From Calcarisporiella thermophila CBS 279.70 (taxonomy: Eukaryota; Calcarisporiellomycota), in NCBI RefSeq assembly GCF_041956535.1, contig NW_027192218.1, positions 15,728 to 79,727 on the forward strand: DNA of 64,000 nt, written 5' to 3'. Positions 1 through 11,075 of this stretch are shown one piece after another. Position numbers and translations under genes: made by a program. How positions within the stretch are numbered: the first letter of the stretch is position 1; each line of letters starts with the position of its first letter. The notes below the pieces were generated by a model, which was given only the letters and a program-made list of their open reading frames with translations, did not search any database and had not been told where the DNA came from.

Positions 1-6
1 AACATC

Positions 7-89
7 GTGTCGTTCTTAGATGGCACAGTGGTTAGGAACCTCGGAGCTTAACTATTGTGTGCTGAGTTCGATTCCCAGTAACGGCACCA
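7..89 (+). other. tRNA-like / SINE-like element with Pol III promoter boxes
   Basis: The stretch has a perfect A-box-like motif (TGGCACAGTGG, about 21-31) and a B-box-like motif (GTTCGATTCC, about 66-75) at tRNA spacing, followed by a tRNA-like ACCA end. A T-arm folds with one A-C mismatch. The D-arm and the acceptor stem do not fold in the correct register: the 7-bp stem 7-13/81-87 lies too far from the A box. It is therefore more likely a tRNA-derived SINE head or a decayed tRNA than a working tRNA. No anticodon is assigned. Confidence 0.4.
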
Positions 90-671
90 GAACTAGAGAT
101 GTGACCGGGACATACTTTTCCGAAATGCAATAAAATGTGTCAATGAAATTCTTCTATATATACTACTTCTTATTCTGTATCTTTCTCGGTACAAGCAATC
201 CCTCTCTAAGGCTGGCTAGGAGCATTACCTGGGTGATTTTAGCGTAGAAGCTACTCTACCTTTGTACCAGGATAAGATGCTTTCAAATAATGGCCCATTA
301 TTAAAAAAAAAAGAAAATACCCCTCCCACAATATGGGAAAATAAAAGGACTTCTATCTACATATCACTGTTTTATATAAACCATACCTATCAATTGGTTC
401 TAACAATCTATCTACTCTCCTCTCATTGTATTACTGTATACCTTCTTTCAGTTTAATATTGTTGTAGTTTGAGAGCCATAAGCTGGATAAATGACGATTT
501 TAACTTGTTTCGTTTTCAAATCCTGAATAAAAAGAAATCTCCTAACAAATCAATCCTAATTCCTTTTTAAGATGTTTAGATTATTCTAGAATTTGAGTTT
601 CGAGATTCATTTTCAGTCTCGGTCTCGTCTCTATCGATTCTCCCTCTTTAATTCCTGGAAACTCTACGATC
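90..671. other. Intergenic, eL20 promoter region
   Basis: No convincing gene. It contains AT-rich DNA and the 5' flank of the ribosomal protein gene that follows. A small GGAT tetranucleotide run (about 720-735) lies just downstream, in intron 1 of that gene. Confidence 0.4.
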
Positions 672-1451
672 ATGGGCAGGGTAAAGTATCATCAAATAAT
701 ACTATTGAGTTCGTACAGTGGATGGATGGATGGATGATATGATGAGGGCTGGTTGTGTGGATATTTGTATGATGGACTAAGTCGGGGATAGAAGGAATGA
801 TCTACCGATCAATTAGATCATCAAACTTATGGAAGCGATCGACTGACATCATCTACTATAATAGTTGCATGAATATCAAGTAGTGGGTCGCAAGCTGCCC
901 TCCAAGTCGGAGCCAGTTCCCAAGCTCTACCGCATGCGGTTGTTCGCCCCGAACGAAGTGGTTGCAAAGAGCCGCTTTTGGTACTTTTTGCGGCGATTGC
1001 GCAAAGTCAAAAAGGCAGCCGGCGAGATCGTGTCAGTGAATGAGGTTTATATCGTGAAATCTTACTAAATCAGGGGTGAAAGCTTTTAATATATTAATCA
1101 TTATGGGTATAGATCTTTGAAAAGAAGCCCGATACTGTGAAGAATTTTGGTGTCTGGCTGCGTTACGACTCCCGCTCCGGCACGCATAATATGTACAAGG
1201 AGTTCCGTGAATTGTCGCGCGTTGCTGCGGTTGAGTCATGCTACCAGGACATGGCTGCTCGCCACCGTGCACGCTTTAGCTCAATTCAAATCATCCGTGT
1301 TGCTGAAGTCAAAACTGCTGATGTGCGTCGTCCCTACATTAAGCAGTTGCTGGTTCCTAAGCTTCGCTTCCCACTTCCGCACCGTGTGCAGCTTCGCGAT
1401 AAAGTCAAATCTTCTCTCTTTATTGCCAAGCGCCCCTCCACTTTTTACTAA
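672..1451 (+). CDS. RPL20: 60S ribosomal protein eL20 (L18a family)
   Basis: Structural protein of the cytosolic large ribosomal subunit. Exons 672-680, 865-1044 and 1113-1451 give 175 residues, the family's usual length. The start is ATG-GGC-AGG, a nine-base first exon before a 184-nt intron; the only other in-frame start is a TTG at the exon 2 boundary. Family hallmarks are [10 protein letters not shown] near the N-terminus, [35 protein letters not shown] and [11 protein letters not shown] in the middle, and the C-terminal KRPSTFY. An early intron after two or three codons is common in ribosomal protein genes. Nothing is missing from the conserved core. Confidence 0.95.
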
Positions 1452-2433
1452 ATAAAAATAGCATTCAATTTCTTTTTCCTTTCAATATGAGGATGCTCTT
1501 ATTTAATTTTAATATCTAGTTTTACAAAGTATATGAATTGACACTTCCTCAAATAGCGAGGAAACCAGGGGAATTCGAATGGCATACTTTTCCTAATGCA
1601 TGATTGAACTGACAAGCATTTAACCTTGCTATTATGGTTGAATAAACATTTCGTTAAGCCAATAATAAATTTCCCCTGAGATTTATTGCACTGTTGGATT
1701 TTGTATTTATAGGGATTAGCTTTATATCCTAACGAGCATTGTATATTGAAGATAATTATACTATCTAATATTTATCGGAATGCATTTTACGATGGACCTA
1801 GGTCCAAAGTAAAGAAACCCGATGAGCCCTGTGACCAACTGTTACCATTGCAATATATGTCTGAACATGTATTGCCGTTATTGGTTTCTCGATATAATGC
1901 ACGTTTACCAATTTGGCCATTTTATTTCATTCAATCTACCTATTATCTCTATCCAGTTACGTGTAGGCTCAGAGGAGACTTAACTCTTAAACAACATGTG
2001 CAGGAAACTCGGGTAGAAAATAAAACATTATTTTATGTAAGCACTAGCACTTGATTGAGAACTGCTATCATTATCAGATACAGCAATAATAAAAAAATCT
2101 AACCATTAGACAGAAGCTATATCGATTATTTCAAGGAAGCTGTAAAGGAGATTGTCGAGATGAGATACAGGATATACAAGCATATCGTGATCATTATAGG
2201 GCAAGGCGAGACAGAGACAGCCGGCATACATAAGTGGCAAAACCTGGCTCCTGAATCAATTGCGCCCCTGTTAGCTGGAATGATTTGCTGGATCGTACGG
2301 TCACATGTCTTATGCTCAACACACCAATAGTTTTTAGTTATTTAAGATTTGGAGCATATACAATGTATTGTCACCTTTAATACCTCTTATTTGGAACCTT
2401 TTATTTACTCGATTATCCCAGTACATTCATTTG
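1452..2433. other. Intergenic, one unrecognised ORF
   Basis: AT-rich spacer. A 102-codon open frame at 1746-2054 (+) has no recognisable domain and no clear splice partners, so I do not call it a gene. A stretch near 1585-1607 (CATACTTTTCC then AATGCA) resembles the sequence just after the tRNA-like element at about 111-130. Confidence 0.3.
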
Positions 2434-4390
2434 ATGGCCGTAATTACCGTAGAGCAACATTATAAACCAGAGCATCTGTCAGCAAAGCGAGACTTGTTTC
2501 GTGAATTGTGTCTTGCATGCAAAGAAGGTTTTGCTACTTCTGAGAATCTTTGTTAGACTTCTTTTTGCTGAACAACTTGTCTATATATCTTAACCAGGTG
2601 ATTTAGAGAAGGTTATGGTACTTATCCGTAATTTTTCTGTGTAAGTATACGTCCTTATTATTATTTTTGCTCTTACTTATTGTAAAAAACCATCACACTA
2701 TAGACCAGTTAATGGAACGGATGCATGGGATTGCAGCCCACTATTTTACGCATCCCTGTGCGGAAAATACGAAGTTGCATCATTCTTACTTGAGAACGGA
2801 GCAGTATGTGATAAAAATACATTCCAAGGGTGTGTATTTATTGCTTTTCTTTATATTTTCTAACTCTAAAGAATAAGTTTATGCTGTTAATATCATATAT
2901 AGGGAGCGTTGCATCTATGCGGCACTTAATGATGATATAAGGAAACTGCTATTATCATACAGAATATCTGGGGCAAATAGCCAGTGTCAGGTATATGTTT
3001 TTACTTTCCTCACATAAATAATTTACTCACCAATCTAGTCTCTAGCCGCTCTTAGGGTTCATGCATCTACTAATTGAGAATCCTTCAGATTTTTTCACTG
3101 ACATCACTTTTCAGATCCAAGACACAAGCAGCTGCACCTACTGTGAATATTCTGTGCATCGTTTTGTGCTCCGCGCCAGATCTTCTTATTTTGCCTATCA
3201 GTTGTCTAACAATTGGCGTGGAAAAAGCGTCGTTAAACTTACAAATGTATCTGCAGCATCTTTTGGGGCGATTATGCGTTTTATTTACACTGGGCAGCTT
3301 AAAATCTCTAATGATTCAGTTGAGGAAACAAAATACCTACTCAAGATGATTAAGCCTCGGTTAGGTGGTTGGCTAGAGGCGGAAGTTAGAACGAGTGTAT
3401 TGCGAGATCGTGAGGAGTTTGAAATGCTGAGAAATGATTTTGCAGAAAATATTCGAAAAATTATATCGGGAGTGGTCGAACAGCATATAAACAACATGAA
3501 TATAGAAAAGGATGCATACATTTCCATAGACGAGGCAATCCAAAAATTAGCAGATGATATTGAGGCCGATATATTGATAGAGCTAGATGACAAAGCGGTT
3601 TTTCCATGCCATAGATATTTTCTTGCTGGTAGATGGTATTTCGCGTCTGACTATTAAAAAATAGCTATCACTTTTATTAATTTTTGTGCTTATTAGCAAA
3701 TATTTCGACAGGATGCTTAATGGCCAATTTAAAGAGGCGATGATTGTGCGCTGCAACTCTGGAGAGACAACGACATTGCCAAAGTTACACATCCATGGAA
3801 TCGACTCGGAAACGTTTGCTCATCTGATTGAATTCATTTATACTGATCGCTGCGATCTCGAGGACAAAGGCAACAAAATAAAATTGAAGGTGCTTCAGGC
3901 GGCAGATATGCTCCTCTTGGATCAATTGAAATCCTTTGCGGCCATTTCAATTACAGATAATCCACCGCCGCCTCCACCTTACGATGAAGTTTACGATATG
4001 ATGGAAATGGTAAACCTCTAGATATTCGTTTTACTGCCTTCATTTGTTCAATAACAACGTGTAAAATAGGCTCTCGATCTTCAAGTTTGCCGTATCATAG
4101 AAATCTGCAATCGTTGGTTCGCCAATCATCTTGAGTACGCTGTCCAAGATGAGCGATTCCATGCCTTGGTCGTGGAGAGCGCATCGCGCGCAATTGGTAA
4201 AGAGCAGAAAAGAGGCTCGATCCCTTTAATTGACGGAATTAGATTCTGGCTAACAAAAAGATATGGGATCATTCACAAGAACTTGGCAGAGCCCGACGAA
4301 CTAGAAGGGGTTTTTCAATATGCACCGGAATATGAAAAAGATTTAAGAAGAATTAACCAGATGCTGGATGAGCTGCAATTAAGAGCTTAG
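2434..4390 (+). CDS. Ankyrin-BTB-BTB protein, ABTB1/BPOZ family
   Basis: Probable adaptor of a cullin-3 ubiquitin ligase; ABTB1/BPOZ proteins are also linked to translation factor eEF1A. Exons 2434-2527, 2598-2640, 2704-2829, 2903-2990, 3046-3635, 3697-4009 and 4070-4390 sum to 1575 nt (524 aa; human ABTB1 is 478). Order: an N-terminal RDLFRELCLACKEGDLEKV helix, an ankyrin repeat (SPLFYASLCGKYEVASFLL, about residues 45-95), BTB-1 (about 127-205, VHRFVLRARSSYFAYQL then FIYTGQL), a charged linker, BTB-2 (about 295-410, CHRYFLAGRCKYFDRMLNGQ then FIYTDRC), and a C-terminal BACK-like helix with SIPLIDGIRFWL matching the ABTB1 tail. A short proline run lies after BTB-2. The colinear match over the whole length supports the splice model. 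Confidence 0.85.
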
Positions 4391-4963
4391 GATGGATTGT
4401 TGTAATATTTTTGTCTAATCTCTTGTAACGATATATTTCTCTGTGCAGCTATAGAAACTTAAGTTACATGTAATAATAATTTAACGTTTTGTGCAGTTCA
4501 CTTAGAACAGTAATTTAGTTAGGGTCAAATGGAGCTCTTCATCTTCAGCTGAGGTTAGAGTACGAAAATACATTCTTGATATGGAAATTGAGGAACACAA
4601 CCAGGATTATTGATCGCGGAGTTGTCTCATTTATTAAAATTATATACCGGAAAATATTTGCCGCCATTGCGTGGGAGTTTACAAATTACTTTGGATATCA
4701 TGCCTATTAAAGTATTGAGATTGGAGACTTTCATTAGCTCACTCATCTCAAATTGACGTTTGGGCACCTACGCAGATATGTCCAATGATAAGGATGGGAA
4801 AAAAATTTCTAGTGTACGCCAAGATATTATCCACAATAGATATACTACAAGAAAGGATATGATCATTAGAGATAAGATATACTCCTGCGTTGAAAATGGA
4901 TACGCCTGCTTCAAACATTAGTTAAATTCAGTCTTTTCTTTAAATAGTCTGTTTACATATTGT

Positions 4964-5008
4964 AAATCAAATGCTACTTCAATAGTTTATTGAAGTGGCA
5001 TTTGATTT
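4964..5008 (+). repeat. 45-nt near-perfect inverted repeat (hairpin)
   Basis: Two 21-nt arms (4964-4984 and 4988-5008) are reverse complements except at one position, separated by three bases. In a plus-strand transcript the single mismatch is a U-G wobble; on the minus strand it would be C-A. The arms are not simple sequence. It could be a bidirectional 3'-end hairpin, a small structured RNA, or a miniature inverted-repeat relic. Confidence 0.7.
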
Positions 5009-5808
5009 TCAGATCTGAGTTAATAAATTAATATATTGAGGCAATTTAGAGTATTATACAAGCGCTTCTAAAATAGAACCAAGCCAGTCAATAAATTGTA
5101 TATTTAATATTTAATGAAATAAGCTTGCTACTGGTGATACAGGCACTTAGTAGTGATGTCTATAAAGCTTTGAGATTTAGTTTTGACTCAAAAGATTTAG
5201 TCAGAACTGAGCTCTTATGAACCCTATGCAATCATTCGATATGATAAACAATGTAATTACAAGATTCTAGAAGCACATGATTGTGGATTGCAAGTGGGTT
5301 TAACGGTAAATTTTTTATAAAAACATTCATACCGCATTTCTTTTTGTGCTTTGTATATTGATCATTGAATTAAATCAGAACAAATACTCTGTCCTTTTTG
5401 AGAACAGAAGAGGGGTCGAAAGTGAGGGTTAGGCGGAAGATTGCTAATGGTTTGTTAAAGAGAAAATAACAGGTGGTAAGGCTCCCGGACCCCACCCATA
5501 TATCTCCACTAAGCAAGAGAATCAGAAAGAAATTGCAACTAAAACCGTTTTATTTAAGATAACCTCATTATCGATCTTTTCAATGGTGGTTGGGGTGAAA
5601 TAAGTGCATTGATATAAACTAAGTTTTTTGACAAGCAAAAGTTAAAATAAAAGCTTTAATACGTATGGCAAAGGCGTTCTGAGAAATTGGGTTAAAATAT
5701 TTTCATGATACAAATTAATCTCATGTACTAGCATAAGGCCCTTTATACTACGTCAATATGCAAATCTATTTTCCACAGATTCCAATCTTCCTGTTGTCAT
5801 ACACAATT

Positions 5809-5816
5809 TGACGTCA
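5809..5816. promoter_or_regulatory. CRE/ATF-like palindrome upstream of PP2A B55 gene
   Basis: A perfect TGACGTCA octamer, the consensus for CREB/ATF-type bZIP factors, lies about 190 bp before the B55 start codon. Function is inferred from the motif only. Confidence 0.35.
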
Positions 5817-6001
5817 TCAATGTGTCGCAGCAATCCAAGATCAAGAAAAACACGATGGGCGGAAAACGCTCGAATACAAGGCAGATACTCACACAGTTGA
5901 ACTCTTCTAACCCCTCCCTTTCAATTATATTTTCAAGTATCGCTCCTCTTCAGATTTCTCAGTTGACAATTATCTTGTAGAAAGCTTTTTTTTTACACGT
6001 T

Positions 6002-7949
6002 ATGACAATGATGGACACTGATGTTAACAACTGGAAATTCGCGCAATGTTTTGGCGACAAAGGTGAAATTGAGGATATAACCGAAGGTATTATTTCCCTA
6101 GTTCCTCTGTTCTGAATATGTAATCTATCTATTACCATGGCGGAGGGACAATTAATTCTAAAGAGTTCAGCCAGAGTATTTTGTTAAAAACATGAGATGT
6201 GCTCGGTTTTGTGATTATAGTTCAAAACGGGCCTGAGAGTTTTTTATTTTTAATTCGTACTCTTCCCCTTTACATTTGTCATGCATTGCTTTCCTCATGA
6301 CAACTTTTGCTTGTATAATTGTAATAACATCTGCTGTTTTGGACCCTTTTTATTATAGCCGATATCATTTCAACCGTGGAATTCGACCACACTGGTGACT
6401 ACCTTGCAACGGGTGATAGAGGCGGCCGTGTCGTACTCTTTGAGAGAAATGACAGCGTAATTAAACATCCCATTCATATTTCGAGTTTTCCATCTTAACT
6501 TTTTTTTTCTTACTCAATTCTAGAAACATGGCTGCGAGTATAAATTCTACACTGAATTTCAATCTCATGACGCCGAGTTCGACTATTTGAAAAGTTTGGA
6601 AATTGAAGAAAAGATAAATAAGATCAAGTGGTGCAAACGCAGTAATTCGGCGCATTTCTTGCTCTCCACTAATGGTATGCGTTTATCAGTCTTTATTTCT
6701 CTATTCTTCAACTCATTGTGCTCATGCTTCCAAAGATAAAACGATCAAGCTATGGAAGATTTTTGAGAAAAATGTCAAGGTAGTATCGGAAAGTAATTTG
6801 CTAGACGCGAATGGCATGACGCGACACAGCAACAGCATCCATTCTCTTCGTCTCCCCAAGCTTGCAATACACGACACGATTGTTGCTGCCGTGCCCCGCA
6901 AGATTTATCAAAATGCGCACGCCTATCATATCAACTCTATTTCAATTAACTCTGACGGCGAAACCTATCTATCCGCCGATGACCTCCGCATTAACTTATG
7001 GAACATGGACATCAGCGATCAAAGTTTCAGTAAGGGCCTCTCACCTCCATACTTAGCATTTGATTTTCATTCTAATGCTCTCTCTTTCTCTCGAAATAGA
7101 CATCGTTGATATTAAGCCCGTTAACATGGAAGAGCTTACAGAAGTAATTACTTCCTGCGAGAATCACCCCGGGCTTTGCAATGTGTTTGCCTACAGCAGT
7201 AGCAAGGGGACTATTAAACTAGGAGACATGCGAGAGTCTGCCCTTTGCGACCGGCACGCTAAACGTAACCGACATAACTTTCCATTCTCTCATATGATCT
7301 GCTCTCTTAGCCCTTTTTTTCTCCTGTATTTTAGTGTTTGAAGAGGAGGATGACCCTGCCAGCAGATCCTTCTTCTCCGAGATTATATCCTCCATATCCG
7401 ACATTAAATTCAGCTCAGATGGCCGATACATATTGTCACGCGACTACATGACTCTGAAAATATGGGACATCAATATGGAGAATAAGCCTGTTACCACCAT
7501 CAACATCCATGATCATCTTCGTCCGAAGTTATGCGATCTCTATGAAAACGATTGCATCTTTGATAAATTCGAGTGCATGTTCAACGGTGATGGAAGGTAG
7601 TTCTACCTTTACTAGTTGCCGTGGAAAGCCAAAATTCTTATCGCTGATTTGTTTATATAGCCAAGTCCTTACCGGCACGTACAGCAATTATCTTCACATA
7701 TATGATCGCGATGGCAGGACGGACGCCACCCTACACGCCGATAAGAGTGCATTCAAGTCCAAGCGCATGGGCCCTGGCAAGAACAAGTCTGCAGGACGGC
7801 AAAAGAACGGTGGTAGACCCGATCTAATCAACCCGGATTCTATTGATTATAACCGCAAAATACTGCACGCCTCCTGGCACCCGTTCGAGAACACCGTTGC
7901 CATCGCTGCAACGAATAATCTCTTCATATTCTCGACCCTTACTGCATAA
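6002..7949 (+). CDS. CDC55: PP2A regulatory B subunit, B55/PR55 family
   Basis: WD40 propeller subunit that directs protein phosphatase 2A to substrates in mitosis, morphogenesis and stress. Exons 6002-6086, 6359-6456, 6524-6674, 6736-7029, 7100-7264, 7335-7596 and 7661-7949 give 447 aa, the family's normal size. The whole chain matches the family: [40 protein letters not shown], the hairpin-arm region [32 protein letters not shown] blade (here [18 protein letters not shown]), [39 protein letters not shown] and the end [20 protein letters not shown]. Several starts are possible in MTMMDTD; the first ATG was used. Intron 1 is the longest (272 nt). Confidence 0.95.
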
Positions 7950-8404
7950 CGGGATTTGGGTATGTTCGTTCTCTCTTTTTTCTTTCCTACTGTAGTTTGT
8001 ACATGCATGTTCGTTCCTCTTATATTTCCATATCACTTCTTGAGAAAACTAAGTTTTTTTTCTTCTTTTTCTTTTCCTGCTTTCTTCTTTTCTTTTTTCC
8101 TTTCTTTTCCTTTCTTTTACTTTTATTCTTTCTTTTGGAACTCTTTTTGATATTTCTCTCTGCTTGGCTCTTGTTCTGGCATTATTTCCTCTTTTCATAA
8201 TAATCTAATAAAATGTAAACATGTGAAATATTTTACAACTACAAAATGGTTTTGTGTTCAGAATACATTCGGTCGGAGCTCTTCTTAGATAAGGTATCCC
8301 CGAAGAAAATTATCGATTTTGTGACTATACTTTTTTTTTAGTGGTAAAAAACGCCGTGCTTCTAACCCCTCTCACTTCGTTAGTCATTGGACGTTTCTTC
8401 GAGT
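7950..8404. other. Pyrimidine-rich spacer after B55 gene
   Basis: The plus strand at about 8040-8150 is almost pure T/C (repeated TTTC and TTCTTT units). It looks like the 3' untranslated region and a low-complexity tract. No gene is seen. Confidence 0.4.
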
Positions 8405-10097
8405 ATGCCACCGCCGACAAAGCCCAGACTCGAACTTCTCAAGCAACTCATCCCTCCTCTTAGTCCGAAATTTCATAAAGGACAGGCTGGTAAATTATAA
8501 AGACGAATTCCTGCTGGACTTCCCAAGAAAGTTATTGATTACTTGTGTACTCTTTCTCGCGTTCCTTTTACTAATTGCGTCCAACTCAGGCCGAATTGCC
8601 GTAGTCGGCGGATCGGAAGAGTATATGCGTTTTCCAATTTTGACTCCTGAGTTGATAAGTTTAACGTTCCCTTTAATTATTAATTTTTTTTTGGCTCTAC
8701 ATTAGTTATACGGGCGCGCCTTTCTACAGCGGTATGTCTGCGATGAGACTGGTGGGATCTTGCGTTTTTATCCTGTTGATGCATTTTTCTTTATTGATAA
8801 GCTTGTGTCCGTGCTTTTAGGGTGCCGATTTATGTCATATTTTTTGCGAACCTGGAGCCGCCACTCCAATTAAGGTGAGCACTATTTTATCGCCTCATGT
8901 ACTAGTAGGCCGCTTCTTGACACGCCACTTTTTTACCCAATTTTGACAGAGCTACTCTCCAGACCTAATTGTCCATCCCTACATGCGCAAAACAGAGTAT
9001 GTCATGCGAGTGTCCAATCTCTATTTTAAAATCTGCCTCTCATTTCTCAAAACTATCAAAGGAAAAATCCAGATATGACGAGTTCAGAAATAATTGAGCG
9101 CATCTCTTCTCAGTTCCATCGGTTGCATGTGATCGTTGTTGGACCCGGATTATCACGCGACGACAAGATGATTGAATGTGCAACGGAACTTATTACTAAG
9201 GCAAAAGAGAGCAGGATGCCAATAGTGATAGATGCTGTAAATATCCTTTGAAAATAGCGTTTGCTTTTACACTGCCTCATACTGACCTGGTACCCCTTTT
9301 TAATATTATAGGACGGTCTATTTTTGGTACAATCTAATCCGAACGTAATCAAGAACTATAGAAATGCGGTGCTGACTCCAAACCCCAACGAGCTCAAACG
9401 CCTATGCGAGACCATGGTAAGTAGGCGACTCTCCAATCTGACGTTTGGACCTGTTTCATTGGAATATTACCCAGGGTATCAGGTTCGATGCCGAGCATAA
9501 AGATACCATGGCCGAAAGGCTCGCACAGGCATTTGGTGGCGTGACCGTCTTACAAAAGGGTCCCACTGATCTCATTTCAAACGGGCAAAAAGGTAAAAAC
9601 GGGCTTCTATCTTTCACCGTCACCACTATTCACCACGCAGTTTCTCTCCTCCAGTTTTCCAAGTCGATGATGACGGAGGCCTGAAACGATGTGGGGGGCA
9701 GGGCGATATTCTGACGGGATTGATCGCGACTTTTTTGGCCTGGGGAGAGGCTTACAAGAATAAACTTTGGGAGTCGGTATTGGAAATCTTCCGTTTTACT
9801 AGCCACAGATATTAATATTTGTCCATAGCCATCCTAATGAGATTTCAAGTGAAGATATCCCAATGATGGCGAGCTACGCGAGCGCAAAGCTAATGCGTGA
9901 ATGCTCGCGTGCGGCTTTCCAAAAACACGAACGTGCCACACAGACTTCGGATATGCTCTCTGAGATTGGCTCAGCATTCCGAAGAATCTATGGTCAGTAA
10001 GACTGGACTTGATCTTGGTGGTTTAAAATTCGTTTTACCCTCATGACTCTAATCCGTTGTTGGGCTAGCAGGCTCCTCGGTGGATAACAAGCTTTGA
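8405..10097 (+). CDS. ATP/ADP-dependent NAD(P)HX dehydratase
   Basis: Metabolite-repair enzyme of the ribokinase-like CARKD/NNRD family that restores hydrated NAD(P)HX to NAD(P)H. Eleven exons (8405-8489, 8590-8620, 8706-8751, 8821-8874, 8950-8996, 9062-9236, 9312-9416, 9475-9592, 9655-9772, 9829-9992, 10072-10097) total 969 nt, 322 aa. Hallmarks: [20 protein letters not shown] near the start, [21 protein letters not shown], the [10 protein letters not shown] nucleotide-site motif, [22 protein letters not shown], and [15 protein letters not shown], which carries the GxGD catalytic aspartate. The ninth intron uses an unusual GTCGGT donor in this model; a 32-nt intron ending at CCACAG is the alternative. 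The last splice is also ambiguous and would change only the final few residues. Confidence 0.88.
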
Positions 10098-10383
10098 ACT
10101 TGTTATTTGTAGAGATTGTCAAGTGTATCTAGGATTTTGATGTAAATGGTATAACACTCATGTGAATGACATAATAAAATGGTGGCAACCATGTACACCT
10201 TTTTGATTCGAATCAAAGGAGGGTGATCCAATTTAAGCTTTATCACTTTTATCCCCCTTGACACATTAAATCTCGCCCAATACTCATACCACAAGTACGA
10301 ACCTTTCCCTCGAAAGCATAGAGATAACACATATCTTAATAAAAAGCGATCTAGCTCTCATCCATCGTTTTCTTTTTGCCATT

Positions 10384-11075
10384 ATGTTCCATCATTCGAA
10401 TTTATATGCAGGCTTAGGATACTCACTTCGTATGACGAGAAGAATTATGAAGCGAGTCATATCGAGTGCAAAATGTCCAATCAGAAGGTCGCCGGCGACT
10501 GAATCGAACATAGCGCATCTCTATAGTTTGAAGAAAAGCGATGAAATGAATCGAGATAAGAAGAGATTATCCGTCTTGCAATATGGGATCGGACAACTTG
10601 CATATATAGGTAAATAGATTTAAGTTATTACATGAATATATCTCCGTTTGGTAAAAGCAAAGTGCTTCACAGCTGAAGACTAATATGCTATGTCCACTTT
10701 CAGTGTTGGGTTCAGAAGTTTTCTGCTCGAAAGTCAATCGGCACCAAAGAACTGCCGAGGTTGGCTAACGAAGAATCCTCTGCAAAACGCCCATAGTAAA
10801 ATGGTCGAGATAAGCTGTTTAGTATTATAAGGCGAGAGAAATATCCACTTTTATGACTGCCTACCGTAGAAAATCCAGATGCGTGTTTACAGCGCCTTCG
10901 AGAATATAGAGAAGTAGTTTCCAAGTGGTTTGAAAGGAATGGCCAATATAAAACCGACCATATATCCAAGGAAGCTTATTTTTCAATTGTGGTAAATGTA
11001 TTGAGGATGCAAAGAGACCTGGTCGCCGTTCAAATGCAAAGCTATCTTGGAAAAAGCGACTTTCTATTCCCCTAA
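10384..11075 (+). CDS. Candidate two-exon gene, unknown function
   Basis: Exons 10384-10609 and 10870-11075 join in frame (phase 1) to give about 143 residues. The first exon is basic (RRIMKRVISSAKCPIRRSP). The second reads like a charged helical protein (CLQRLREYREVVSKWFERNG, ISKEAYFSIVVNVLRMQRD). I do not recognise the family. The long frames and good GTAAAT donor favour a real gene, but the protein may extend further: another open frame follows an acceptor near 11095. It could equally be a decaying pseudogene. Confidence 0.35.

Larger units (their letters stand above)
4391..6001. other. Intergenic region with hairpin and CRE-like site
   Basis: About 1.6 kb without a recognisable gene. It holds the inverted repeat at 4964-5008 and, about 190 bp before the next start codon, a perfect TGACGTCA palindrome. 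Confidence 0.4.
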
